From CAZJDV01 sp964544865 (GTDB lineage: Bacteria > Chloroflexota > Dehalococcoidia > Lucifugimonadales > CAJWER01), in contig CAZJDV010000025.1 in the NCBI GenBank assembly GCA_964544865.1, positions 1-30,127 on the forward strand: 30,127 nucleotides of DNA, read 5' to 3'. The position numbers and the translations under genes were made by a program. Under the pieces are notes generated by a model. The model was not told the origin of the DNA and did not search any database. It saw only the letters and a list, made by a program, of their open reading frames with translations. This document shows, one piece after another, positions 8,291 through 16,037 of the stretch (position 1 is the stretch's first letter; every line of letters begins with the position of its first letter).

Positions 8291-9241
8291 ATGAAGGCGG
8301 CAATATCCTCGCTGGCAATGCTTCTGGCGCTGGCCCCGGCGGGCTGCTCCGGAGGCGGTCTGGCGGCCACCCTCGCGCCGACGGCTGACGACACGGCGAT
8401 GTCCCGAATCGCGTTCGTCTCGAAACGAGACGGCAATTGGGAAATCTACGTGATGAACGCCGACGGTTCGGACCGCAAGAACGTCAGCAACCATCCGGGA
8501 TTCGACAGCAATCCCTCCTGGTCGCCGGACGGACGGAGAATCGCGTTTTTCTCCGTCCGGGACGGCGACAGGGACATATACGTCATGGACTCGAATGGGT
8601 CGAACGTCGTCCGCCTCACGGACAACCAGGCGATAGACCATTCGCCCGCCTGGTCTCCCGATGGAGAGGAGATCGCCTTCGTTTCGGATAGGGACGGGCG
8701 TCCTAACCTCTGGGTGATGAATGCAGACGGCACGGACCCGGCCAATCTCACGCCGACCCAGGTCAACGTCCGGTGGCCCGGCTGGTCGCCCGACAGCTCG
8801 CGGATCGTATACGAATTCAGGTCGGCCATCTACGTCATCGGCCGGGATGGCCTCGACAGGGCGCGCGTGATAAGGGAAAGGACCGATCTTGAGGGTTTCT
8901 TCGTCGGCTGGCCGTCCTGGTCGCCGAGCGGATTCAAGCTGGCGATCACGATGAGATACGCCCTTGATGGGTCACCGGCCTCCGTCTATACCGTGGATGA
9001 CGACGGCGACAACGTCAGGCCGATACGGACCGAGCCGGGCCAGGCCTTTGAGGAGAGTCCCGGCTGGTCGCCGGACGGCCGGATGCTGGTCTTTGCGTCC
9101 ACGGCCGAGGGGAGCGCCTCGGATATCTTCGTCGCGGATCTCGAGACTGGCCGGCGGGTCAGGCTGACCGATCACGAGGCGCTGGACTCCTTCCCCGCCT
9201 GGGAGCCCAGGGGATTCGTGCCCGCCCTTCCTCCCGAGTAG
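8291..9241 (+). CDS. TolB-like PD40 beta-propeller lipoprotein
   Basis: The 316-residue protein begins with a short signal peptide ending LAPAGC, so Cys19 is a likely lipid-attachment site, although Pro at -3 is unusual for a lipobox. It is followed by six PD40/TolB-type units with the WSPDG core: PSWSPDGRRIAF, PAWSPDGEEIAF, PGWSPDSSRIVY, PSWSPSGFKLAI, PGWSPDGRMLVF and a final divergent PAWEPRG. These match a six-bladed beta propeller, also recalling the IYVMNADGSD repeats of TolB and DPP-IV N-terminal domains. No peptidase domain is present. The protein probably binds a partner or polymer outside the membrane. The start is well supported by GAGGAGG (about 8279-8285) and ATG at 8291. It is downstream of the exporter but separated by a hairpin, so co-regulation is not shown. 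Confidence 0.85.
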   Translation: MKAAISSLAMLLALAPAGCSGGGLAATLAPTADDTAMSRIAFVSKRDGNWEIYVMNADGSDRKNVSNHPGFDSNPSWSPDGRRIAFFSVRDGDRDIYVMDSNGSNVVRLTDNQAIDHSPAWSPDGEEIAFVSDRDGRPNLWVMNADGTDPANLTPTQVNVRWPGWSPDSSRIVYEFRSAIYVIGRDGLDRARVIRERTDLEGFFVGWPSWSPSGFKLAITMRYALDGSPASVYTVDDDGDNVRPIRTEPGQAFEESPGWSPDGRMLVFASTAEGSASDIFVADLETGRRVRLTDHEALDSFPAWEPRGFVPALPPE

Positions 9242-9271
9242 ACACGCTCAAGCGAACGCCCTCTTTCACGC

Positions 9272-10254
9272 TCAGCGGTGGTGCAGCCGGTAGTGGTCCC
9301 CGATGATGTCCTCGCCGAAGTCGTTTCGCGTATCCCGCCACACCGAGTGGATGTGGTTGGCCCCGTTCTGGACGTTATCGTACTCGACGAAAATGCTCGG
9401 CCCGTGGATGCGGTAGTAGTGCGGCTGGCCCCGTTGAGGGCTGCCCGCCCAGCCGAAGTGGATGGCGTCGAAACCATCGGCCTCCAGCCTCCGTTTGGAG
9501 CTGACGGCGAGCTCTTCGGGTATCCTGCCGGTGTACACCTCGATCAACGACATCAATTTCCGCCTCTGGTCTCCCGTCATTAGGCTTGCGGGCAGGCCGG
9601 CCCGCTCGTCGATCTCCACCCGTACGCCGGCCCCCGTGATGATGTCGCTCGGGGCCTCGCGATAGACGATGGCCTGTTCTCGCTGTTGAGGATCGAGGGC
9701 CGATAACAGCTCCTTCGCCAGATCTTCCTCCTCGCTAAGGATGCGGAGGCCCCGCTCTGAACCGGACTTGACCTCGGCCGGATTCGCGCCGAAAAATATA
9801 GGCGTCGGTGCGACGAGTTCACCGCCGGCCACGGTGTAATTGAGGGAGAGGTGGTGTCCCTCGACGCGGCAGCCCCACGGCTCGCCGCCGCCGGGGGCCC
9901 GAACACCGAGTAAAAGTAGCGCCCGGGGTCGCGGTCGAATCGTACGGTCCCCTCTTCGGCGTCGACTCGGGCCAGTATGAGCTCGTGATCGATGATGGCC
10001 CTGGCCTTGCGGAAGCCCGGTATGCTCAGGCCTGAAGCTATCAGAGCATCGGCCGCCTCGACCTGCGGCCCGTTCATCCCGCCTCGTTCCGCCCCCTTTC
10101 GCTCCTTCGGGACGTAGTGCCAGTTCGTCCGCTCGGCGGTATCGAAATCGAACGTGGCGCTCGACCGCTGCCCGGGCTCCAGGGCCGGAAGGAACGCGGC
10201 TATCGCCTGGGCGAACTTCATCGACGTGTTGGGTGCGGGTTCTATTTGTCGCAT
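9272..10254 (-). pseudogene. DUF3500 family protein, frameshifted
   Basis: Two frames together make a DUF3500 protein. The first part starts at ATG 10254 (MRQIEPAPNTS, with GGGAG about 9 nt upstream). It carries the family segments RTNWHYVPKERKG, GLSIPGFRKARAII, and DRDPGRYFYSVFG. The second part, in another frame, carries EPWGCRVEGHHLSLNYTV, PIFFGANPAEV and ends IIGDHYRLHHR. The join falls near 9890-9900 in a G/C-rich run (CCGGGGGCCC on the plus strand), so a one-base indel explains the break. No obvious in-frame stop lies elsewhere. Extended -10 TGCTATACT (minus strand, 10292-10300) is a possible promoter. DUF3500 proteins are widespread but of uncertain function. The gene may be intact in the organism if the indel is a sequencing error. 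It converges with the PD40 gene 30 bp away. Confidence 0.7.
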
Positions 10255-10291
10255 CCTTTTATCTCCCGGTTGAGTGCCGTAAGATAACGAG

Positions 10292-10300
10292 AGTATAGCA
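10292..10300 (-). promoter_or_regulatory. Extended -10 TGCTATACT for DUF3500 gene
   Basis: On the minus strand the sequence reads TGCTATACT, an extended TGn followed by the -10 hexamer TATACT. It is 38 bp upstream of the DUF3500 ATG at 10254, leaving a short leader with the SD. No -35 consensus is evident at 17 bp. Confidence 0.5.
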
Positions 10301-10332
10301 CCTCGCCTCTGACCACCCACAGCCGGGTCACC

Positions 10333-10362
10333 TTGCGCCCATACGCTTACGGGGCGTAGACT
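10333..10362 (+). promoter_or_regulatory. Candidate promoter TTGCGC-18-TAGACT
   Basis: TTGCGC (10333-10338) and TAGACT (10357-10362) are 18 bp apart and lie 26 bp upstream of the MOSC gene start. A GGAG SD follows. This would drive MOSC, alcohol dehydrogenase and MFS genes. Confidence 0.45.
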
Positions 10363-10388
10363 AGATTGACCAAAATCAGGAGAGTAAA

Positions 10389-10832
10389 ATGAACTCGTCC
10401 TCAACAGGCAGGACTGTCTCGCTGCAGATCAGCATGGAGAGCCGCAAGCCGATGACGAAGATCGAGAGCGCCACTTTCGTCGTGGGTAGCGGCCTGGAGG
10501 GCGACCGCCACTCCACGTCCAACATGGGGCGGCAAGACAACCAGGTCCTGCTGGTGGACGAGGAGACCCTGGACGCCCTTGGCCTCGAGCACGGGATGAT
10601 CAAGGAAAATGTGACCTCCTCCGGTATCGACGTGGCGTCGCTGAAAGCCGGCCAGCTCGTGGCGCTGGGAGACGAGGTCGTGCTCCGGATATCCAGGGTG
10701 TGCGATCCCTGCTCGCGGATGGAGGAGATCCGGCCGGGGCTCCGAGCGGAGCTTAAGGGTAGGCGCGGCATGCTGGCGTCGGTCGACCAGGGAGGCACTG
10801 TCCAGGTCGGCGATCCCATCCAGCTGCTCTAG
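10389..10832 (+). CDS. MOSC domain protein
   Basis: The 147-residue protein is a single MOSC (molybdenum cofactor sulfurase C-terminal) domain. The GLEGDRH block (35-41), IKENVTS (71-77), and the conserved Cys105/Cys108 in RVCDPCSRM fit the family, as does the closing GGTVQVGDPIQLL. MOSC proteins bind the molybdopterin cofactor or its sulfur and can form metal-sulfur clusters on carrier Cys residues. ATG at 10389 is preceded by CAGGAG. The window also encodes a xanthine-dehydrogenase-type molybdenum subunit 14 kb away, so a supporting role in Moco chemistry is plausible, but no direct link is shown. Short MOSC-only proteins of this size are common; some are YiiM-like. Confidence 0.85.
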   Translation: MNSSSTGRTVSLQISMESRKPMTKIESATFVVGSGLEGDRHSTSNMGRQDNQVLLVDEETLDALGLEHGMIKENVTSSGIDVASLKAGQLVALGDEVVLRISRVCDPCSRMEEIRPGLRAELKGRRGMLASVDQGGTVQVGDPIQLL

Positions 10833-10874
10833 CGTCGTCGCCGTACCGCAACTATCTCATTAAAGGAAACGTAA

Positions 10875-11882
10875 ATGAAGCGACTGGTCATAAAAAGTCC
10901 GCGTGAGGCTTATTTCGAGGATGTTCCCATCCCCGAGTGTACTGGGGACGGGCTCCTCATCCGGGCCGAGGCCACCGCCATCAGCACGGGAACGGAGCTG
11001 CGGGTCTACCGCTGGATCCCCGTGGACGAAGAGGGCAAGTTCCTTCACGCCGGCATGGCCTTCCCGGACGAGCCCGTGGAAAACGGGTACTCGATGGTGG
11101 GCCGCGTGGTCGAGGTCGGCCGGGACGTTACCGGCTTCGCTGAGGGAGACCGGGTGTTCCTCAGCGAGACCCACAAGGAATACGCAGCGGTCGGCGCCAG
11201 CACGGTGGTCAAGCTGCCGGACGGCATCCCGACGGATCGCGCCGCGATGTTGAACATACTGGGCGTGGGGCATATCTCGCTGCGGACTGGCGAGCCCGCG
11301 CCGGGCGAAAACGTGGCGGTCATCGGCCTCGGCGTCGTGGGCCTGTCGGCGCTGGCGTACTGCCGTGCATTCGGCCTTCGCACCGCCGGTATCGACATGA
11401 GCGCGAGGCGGCTCGGCATCGCCAAGAAGATGGGCTCGGACCTGGCCGTCAGCCCAGCGGCCTTCGGCTTTCGAGAGCAGATAGACGACCTCTTCGACGG
11501 CGAGGGCGCGGATTTGGTGATCGAGGCGGCCTCCACATGGCGGGCCATCCAGACCGGCATGGACATTGTCCGAAAAGACGGCAAGGTGGTGGTAATAGCC
11601 CGCCACACCGACATGCCGCACTATAATCTGGTCGGACACCCATATCTGGCGAAGAGGATCTCGCTGCGCACCGCGTACGGCTACCAGGACGAGGGCAACC
11701 GTTGGGACCGTGGGCGGTGCATGGCCCTGACCATCGGCCTCCTGGACAAGGGGAGGCTGGACATCGAGCCGATGTTGACCCACCGGATCGGCTGGCAAGA
11801 GCTGCCCGACATCTATCGTCGGCTGGACGAGGGCGACCTGGACATCGTGGGGGTCACTGTCGACTGGACCGACGTGGGCTGA
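10875..11882 (+). CDS. MDR-family alcohol dehydrogenase-like oxidoreductase lacking zinc ligands
   Basis: This 335-residue NAD(P)-dependent medium-chain dehydrogenase has a GroES-like N-terminal domain and a Rossmann domain with VAVIGLGVVGLSAL (GxGxxG). The usual catalytic Cys ligand is replaced: the site reads AISTGTELRVYRW. This is the SxGTE form, as seen in the bacteriochlorophyllide dehydrogenase/BchC-like and related MDR proteins. The four structural-zinc cysteines are absent. It is therefore probably a zinc-independent oxidoreductase; the substrate is unknown. A MEKLNK-type 2-Cys lobe is also missing. ATG at 10875 follows AAAGGAAAC. The ORF ends TGA overlapping the ATG of the MFS gene by the sequence ATGA, showing translational coupling. 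Confidence 0.75.
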   Translation: MKRLVIKSPREAYFEDVPIPECTGDGLLIRAEATAISTGTELRVYRWIPVDEEGKFLHAGMAFPDEPVENGYSMVGRVVEVGRDVTGFAEGDRVFLSETHKEYAAVGASTVVKLPDGIPTDRAAMLNILGVGHISLRTGEPAPGENVAVIGLGVVGLSALAYCRAFGLRTAGIDMSARRLGIAKKMGSDLAVSPAAFGFREQIDDLFDGEGADLVIEAASTWRAIQTGMDIVRKDGKVVVIARHTDMPHYNLVGHPYLAKRISLRTAYGYQDEGNRWDRGRCMALTIGLLDKGRLDIEPMLTHRIGWQELPDIYRRLDEGDLDIVGVTVDWTDVG

Positions 11883-12736
11883 TGACGAGCCGGCGAACGA
11901 TCGGCGACATCATCGCCGCGATAGAGCATCCCAGGACGCGCGACAGCCTGTCGGCGGACATGCGTGCGCTCGGCGTGAACATGACCAGAATCATAGGCCC
12001 GGCCGCCGCCGGAATCTTGATCGTGTACCTCGGCACGTCCGGGGTCTTCTATTTGGTCGCTGGGCTCTACGCCATTTCGGTGCTGGCAGTTGCGGCCATC
12101 GATGCTGGTAATAAGGCGCAGGCCAGGTCAAAGAAGGGTGTCTTCAGAGATATAAGTGAGGGATTCGCCTACGCGCTCGGCAACCTGACGCTGCGCGGGC
12201 TGATTATTATGGCGTTCATACCGGTGCTGTTCGGGATGTCCTACTATGTGCTCTTGCCGGCCTGGGCCCGCGAGGCGCTGGATGTCCAGGTCGACGCGCT
12301 GGGGATGCTCATGATGACGATGGGCATTGGGGCACTTGTCGGAAGCCTCGCGGTGGCCGGCATGCGTGGATTCCAAAGACGTGGCCTGTTGCTTCTGGGG
12401 AGCTGCGTGGTGTGGGGCGTAGCGCTCGCGCTGTTCTCGATGACCACCTTTTATGCCCTGGCTCTGCCGCTGTTGTTCCTCGTCGGACTGGTCAGCTCGA
12501 TCTTTATGACCCTGAACTTCACTCTCCTGCAGACGTACGCCTCGGCCGAGATGCGCGGGAGGATCATGAGCATCGCCATGATGACCTTCGGCGCGATGCC
12601 CCTCAGCGCCGTTCCCTTCGGCGCCGTCGCCGAGTATGCGGGAACACCCAGCGCGCTGTTCCTGAGCGGCGTCCTCCTCGTGTTCTTCACCGTTGTGTTC
12701 GCGCTTGCGTACCCCCACTTTCGAAAAATCGCCTAA
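11882..12736 (+). CDS. MFS transporter, N-terminally truncated
   Basis: The 284-residue protein starts at the ATG that overlaps the dehydrogenase stop (ATGA). From about residue 30 it matches the middle of an MFS_3/EntS-like transporter: NMTRIIGPAAAG is normally found near helix 5 of 12. It then has about eight hydrophobic helices, including YYVLLPAWARE and a RGRIMSIAMM loop near the C-terminal half. The N-terminal 120-150 residues and four helices expected for the family are missing, and residues 1-28 are charged, unlike a membrane lead. The likely causes are deletion plus fusion to a new start, or a real short form. Substrate is unknown. In pair with the dehydrogenase it may have exported a related metabolite. 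Confidence 0.7.
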   Translation: MTSRRTIGDIIAAIEHPRTRDSLSADMRALGVNMTRIIGPAAAGILIVYLGTSGVFYLVAGLYAISVLAVAAIDAGNKAQARSKKGVFRDISEGFAYALGNLTLRGLIIMAFIPVLFGMSYYVLLPAWAREALDVQVDALGMLMMTMGIGALVGSLAVAGMRGFQRRGLLLLGSCVVWGVALALFSMTTFYALALPLLFLVGLVSSIFMTLNFTLLQTYASAEMRGRIMSIAMMTFGAMPLSAVPFGAVAEYAGTPSALFLSGVLLVFFTVVFALAYPHFRKIA

Positions 12737-12739
12737 AGC

Positions 12740-12767
12740 CGCCGCCGCTGTAGCAGTTAGGGCGGCG
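12740..12767 (+). terminator. Weak hairpin after MFS gene
   Basis: CGCCGCC (12740-12746) pairs with GGCGGCG (12761-12767) around a 14-nt loop, four bases after the MFS stop. The short stem and long loop make this a weak terminator at best. Confidence 0.3.
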
Positions 12768-12824
12768 TAAGGGTGTCGACGCCCCGTGTTTGATGGGACA
12801 GTACCGTCGATAAGGAGAAAATAG

Positions 12825-13877
12825 ATGGCAAAAGATGGAATGTTGGGCCTGGCCCAAACAGTGCTGGGGCCCGTCCCGCCCGAGGAGCTCGGACCGACCA
12901 CGACTCACGAGCACCTTCTGATAGACTTCACGGTCATGTTCCACCCGCCCGCCGAGGCCAGCGACAGGTACAAGGCGTTCCAGCCGGTGACCATGGAGAA
13001 CCTCGGCTGGGTCCGCTACGACGCGTTCCGCAACAAGGACAACCTAGAGGTGCTGGACGAAGAACTGGCTATCTCGGAGGCGCTGCTATTCAAGGCCCAG
13101 GGCGGGCGGACGATCGTGGACGCGACAACGATAGGCATCGGCAGAGACCCACGGGCCCTCGCCCGCATCGCCCGCGCGACGGGGCTGAACATCGTCATGG
13201 GAGCCGGCTACTACGTCGACGATGCTCATCCAAAGGGTATGGACGAGAAGACCGAGGCCGACCTGGGCGCCGAGATTACGACGGAGCTCACCACCGGGGT
13301 GGGAGGCACGGGAGTCAAGGCCGGCATCATCGGCGAGTTGGGCTGCTCATGGCCGCTGGCCGAAAACGAAAGAAAGGTGCTCCGGGCCAGCGCCATGGCC
13401 CAGCAGGAGACGGGCGCAGCGATTCTTATTCACCCCGGCAGGAACGAGCAGGCGCCCTTTGAGGTCCTCGACGTGCTGGCCGAGGCGGGCGCCGACACCG
13501 GCCGCGTCATCATGGGCCACATCGACCGCACGCTATTGGACGAGGACACGTTGCTAGAGTTTGCGGCCAGGGGTTCGTACCTGGAGTACGACCTATTCGG
13601 CTGGGAGATCTCGTACTACCCGCTGGGCGAGATCGACATCCCCACGGACGCCCAGCGAATCGCGTACATCAAGCGGCTCGTGGACGAAGGCTACGCCGAT
13701 AGGGTCGTGCTGGCCCACGACGTTTTTGCAAAGAGCCGGCTCTCCGCGTATGGCGGACCGGGCATCGCTCACATACTGGAGAACATCGTTCCCAGGATGC
13801 GCGAGAAGGGCATCTCGGAGGAGGACATCCATTCCATGCTGGTTGTGAACCCGGCAAGGGTGCTACCCTTCGCGTAG
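12825..13877 (+). CDS. PTER-like phosphotriesterase-family metallohydrolase
   Basis: The 350-residue amidohydrolase belongs to the phosphotriesterase-related (PTER) group. Metal ligands visible are His28/His30 in THEHL, Glu171 in GIIGELGCSWPL at the bridging site, His203 in LIHPGR, His232 in GHIDRT and Asp299 in LAHDVFAK. The order and spacing match the binuclear TIM barrel. Known relatives hydrolyse esters, lactones or N-acyl amino acids, so the substrate could be any of these. ATG at 12825 is preceded by AAGGAG. It starts a plus-strand run with two RidA genes and a Gfo/Idh/MocA gene. The C-terminal VVNPARVLPF is typical of the family. Cytoplasmic; no signal peptide. Confidence 0.85.
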   Translation: MAKDGMLGLAQTVLGPVPPEELGPTTTHEHLLIDFTVMFHPPAEASDRYKAFQPVTMENLGWVRYDAFRNKDNLEVLDEELAISEALLFKAQGGRTIVDATTIGIGRDPRALARIARATGLNIVMGAGYYVDDAHPKGMDEKTEADLGAEITTELTTGVGGTGVKAGIIGELGCSWPLAENERKVLRASAMAQQETGAAILIHPGRNEQAPFEVLDVLAEAGADTGRVIMGHIDRTLLDEDTLLEFAARGSYLEYDLFGWEISYYPLGEIDIPTDAQRIAYIKRLVDEGYADRVVLAHDVFAKSRLSAYGGPGIAHILENIVPRMREKGISEEDIHSMLVVNPARVLPFA

Positions 13878-13906
13878 CACTCTGTTCTGTCGTTCTTGAC
13901 GAAGTA

Positions 13907-13915
13907 TGCTACTCT
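13907..13915 (+). promoter_or_regulatory. Possible extended -10 TGCTACTCT
   Basis: TGC plus TACTCT resembles an extended -10, about 25 bp before the RidA start at 13940. There is no good -35 at 17 bp; a TTGACG exists nearby but at the wrong spacing. Confidence 0.3.
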
Positions 13916-13939
13916 AAGAAATCTCGAAGGAGGTGCGTG

Positions 13940-14407
13940 TTGGGAAAAGTAGATAAGAAGCTCGAGGAGTTGGGAATAACCCTGCCCCAGCCGGATTCGC
14001 CGATCGCCAACTACGTCCCGGCGGTGCGGACAGGAAACCTGCTCTTTCTAGCGGGGGCGGGGCCGGCTCCAGGGTCCGACGGCGCAGTGCCTCGCGGCAA
14101 GCTGGGTGATGACGTCAGCGTCGACGAAGGATACCAGGCGGCCCGGTCCGTGGGCCTGATACAGCTCGCCCGCCTGAAGGTCGCTCTGGGCGACCTGGAC
14201 CGAATAAAGCAGTTCGTCAAGCTATTGACCATGGTCAACTCGACGGCTGACTTTACGGAGCAACCCGCCGTCGCAAACGGCTGCTCGGACCTGCTCGTGG
14301 AGGTATTTGGAGACAAGGGCCGCCACGCGCGCTCCGCGGTCGGGATGAGCAATCTACCCGGAAGCATACCGGTGGAGATCGAGATGATTGTCGAGGTGAG
14401 CGATTAG
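13940..14407 (+). CDS. RidA/YjgF family protein, copy 1
   Basis: This protein of about 155 residues belongs to the larger YjgF/RidA subgroup (YjgF_YER057c_UK114_like_1), whose relatives are imine/enamine deaminases that remove reactive intermediates from PLP or amino-acid reactions. Visible features are the NYVPAV block, RGKLGDDVSVDEGYQAAR and ARSAVGMSNLP, where the Arg corresponds to the catalytic Arg (R105 in E. coli RidA). The start is chosen as TTG at 13940: AAGGAGG (13927-13933) is then 6 nt upstream. The GTG at 13937 in the same frame is only 3 nt from the SD. It lies 62 bp after the PTER-like gene and 40 bp before copy 2. Confidence 0.8.
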   Translation: MGKVDKKLEELGITLPQPDSPIANYVPAVRTGNLLFLAGAGPAPGSDGAVPRGKLGDDVSVDEGYQAARSVGLIQLARLKVALGDLDRIKQFVKLLTMVNSTADFTEQPAVANGCSDLLVEVFGDKGRHARSAVGMSNLPGSIPVEIEMIVEVSD

Positions 14408-14447
14408 CCCCCGGGGCGGTCTGCAGATATCACAGAGGAGCGTGAGA

Positions 14448-14918
14448 ATGGGAGCGATTGAGGAACGGATAAAGGAGCTTGGCTACGCGTTGCCCGATGA
14501 GGCTGCGCCCCTGGCGAATTATGTGCCGGCTGTGTACGTGGAGAGCGAGGGACTGGTCTATACTTCTGGACATGTTCCTCGCGACCCAGACGGCGGTTTC
14601 ATCACCGGGAAGCTGGGCGACGACACGAGCGTCGAAGAGGGATCCGCCGCAGCCAGGTCCGTTGCGCTGGCGCTGTTGGGATCGCTGAAGGGTGTCCTGG
14701 GCGACCTGGACAGGATCACTCGAGTCGTCAAGCTGTTGTGCATGGTAAACTGCACGCAGGATTTCACCAAACACCCCGCCGTCGCCAACGGCGCGTCCGA
14801 CCTGCTGGTGGAGGTGCTGGGCGACAACGGACTTCACGCGCGGTCGGCGGTCGGCGTGGCGGGCCTGCCGGCCAACGTTTGCGTCGAGATCGAGATGATC
14901 GTCGAGGTATCGGCATAG
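14448..14918 (+). CDS. RidA/YjgF family protein, copy 2
   Basis: The second, clearly homologous RidA-like protein (about 156 residues) shares NYVPAV, GKLGDDTSVEEG, VKLLCMVNCTQDFT and ARSAVGVAGLP with copy 1. The two look like an ancient tandem duplication rather than a recent copy because many residues differ. ATG 14448 fits GAGGAG (14435-14440) with 7 nt spacing better than the GTG at 14442. Members commonly form trimers, so copies 1 and 2 may form a hetero-oligomer; this is inference. The catalytic-type Arg in RSAV is present in both. The Gfo/Idh/MocA gene begins 12 bp later. Confidence 0.8.
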   Translation: MGAIEERIKELGYALPDEAAPLANYVPAVYVESEGLVYTSGHVPRDPDGGFITGKLGDDTSVEEGSAAARSVALALLGSLKGVLGDLDRITRVVKLLCMVNCTQDFTKHPAVANGASDLLVEVLGDNGLHARSAVGVAGLPANVCVEIEMIVEVSA

Positions 14919-14929
14919 GAGTGCAGTAG

Positions 14930-15922
14930 TTGGCGAGAAACGTGCGAATCGGCCTTATCGGGTGCGGCGGCCACGGCCTGGGGGTGTTAGCCCCGGCAAT
15001 CGAGGCGGTGGAAGGAGCAGAATTGACCGCCTGCACCGACGTCGATGAGGCTGTGGCGCGCAGGGCGGAGGAGCGACTGGGCCTAAGCCGTCACCACACC
15101 GACTATCGTGACATGCTGCTGGTCGAGGACCTTGACGCGGTGGTCGTGGCCCTTCCCCACCATCTCTTGAGAGACGCGTCGTTGGCCGCCATCGGCGAGG
15201 GGCTCCACGTGTTTGTGGAGAAACCCATGGCCTTGACCCGGGCGGACGGTGAGCAGATTCGCGATGCCGCCCGGTCTGCAGGAGTCACCGTGATGGTGGG
15301 CTACTGCCAGCGCTACGACGAGGGGCGCCGCACCATGAAGGCTCTCATCGAGAGAGGCGCCGTGGGAGACATCGCCGTCGTCAACGCCGCCAAGGGCTGC
15401 CCGCCTCTGACAGGCTGGCTGGCCGATCCCGCGACCGGCGGCGGGGAGCTCCTCTGGCTGGGTGTCCACATCACCGACCAGGTCCTGTGGATGGCTGGCT
15501 CCACGCCCGAGCGCGTAACCGGAGAGATCGTCTGGCATCCGCGGACCGGCGCAGACCAGAGCGCGGTTTTCACCATCCGCTTCGAGAGTGGCGTCCTCGC
15601 AAACGTCCTCTGCTCCCAAAACGTCGCGGGCGGGCTCGATTTCATCGAGGTCCTCGGCTCCGCAGGCCGCATCAGGGCGGAGTGGCCATCGGGCGTCGTC
15701 TGGGTCTATAGCGAAGCAGTGCCCGAGTACAAGCATCCGACGACCATTCGCCCCCGTACCCCGCAAACGGCGAATATGTACCGGGACGAAATGAGAGCGT
15801 GGGGCTCCTCGATGGTGGACAGCAGGCCGCCTCCGATCGATGCCAGCGCCGGTGTCCGCGTCCTGTCGATCATTGACGCCGTCTTCGAGTCCGCCAGGAC
15901 GGGCGCGCTCGTTTCCCCGTGA
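14930..15922 (+). CDS. Gfo/Idh/MocA family oxidoreductase
   Basis: The 330-residue NAD(P)-dependent dehydrogenase has an N-terminal Rossmann fold with IGLIGCGGHG (residues 7-16) and the signature EKP at 97-99 (VFVEKPMALT). The C-terminal domain has GELLWLGVHITDQVLWMAGS, where the His in GVHITD is in the usual catalytic position. Substrates are typically inositol, sugars or cyclic polyols, but the exact substrate cannot be told. The TTG start at 14930 has AGGAG 8 nt upstream; the coding sequence begins MARNVRIGLIGCGG, as expected for the family. It is likely co-transcribed with the RidA pair (spacing 11 bp). Confidence 0.88.
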   Translation: MARNVRIGLIGCGGHGLGVLAPAIEAVEGAELTACTDVDEAVARRAEERLGLSRHHTDYRDMLLVEDLDAVVVALPHHLLRDASLAAIGEGLHVFVEKPMALTRADGEQIRDAARSAGVTVMVGYCQRYDEGRRTMKALIERGAVGDIAVVNAAKGCPPLTGWLADPATGGGELLWLGVHITDQVLWMAGSTPERVTGEIVWHPRTGADQSAVFTIRFESGVLANVLCSQNVAGGLDFIEVLGSAGRIRAEWPSGVVWVYSEAVPEYKHPTTIRPRTPQTANMYRDEMRAWGSSMVDSRPPPIDASAGVRVLSIIDAVFESARTGALVSP

Positions 15923-15999
15923 CCGGTGTCGCGGGCGAGAGGTCGTCGAACCCCCTCCGGCGGTCCTCGTTGTGACGTCCGAACCTTATCATTTCAATC

Positions 16000-16008
16000 T
16001 GCTAGAAT
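16000..16008 (+). promoter_or_regulatory. Extended -10 TGCTAGAAT
   Basis: TGC at 16000-16002 plus TAGAAT at 16003-16008 form a strong extended -10, with a leader of about 22-25 nt to AGGAGG at 16026-16031. It is nearly identical to the element at 3369. It would start the S51-like gene. Confidence 0.5.
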
Positions 16009-16037
16009 GTGTTCCCCGGAAAGCTAGGAGGTAGCCC

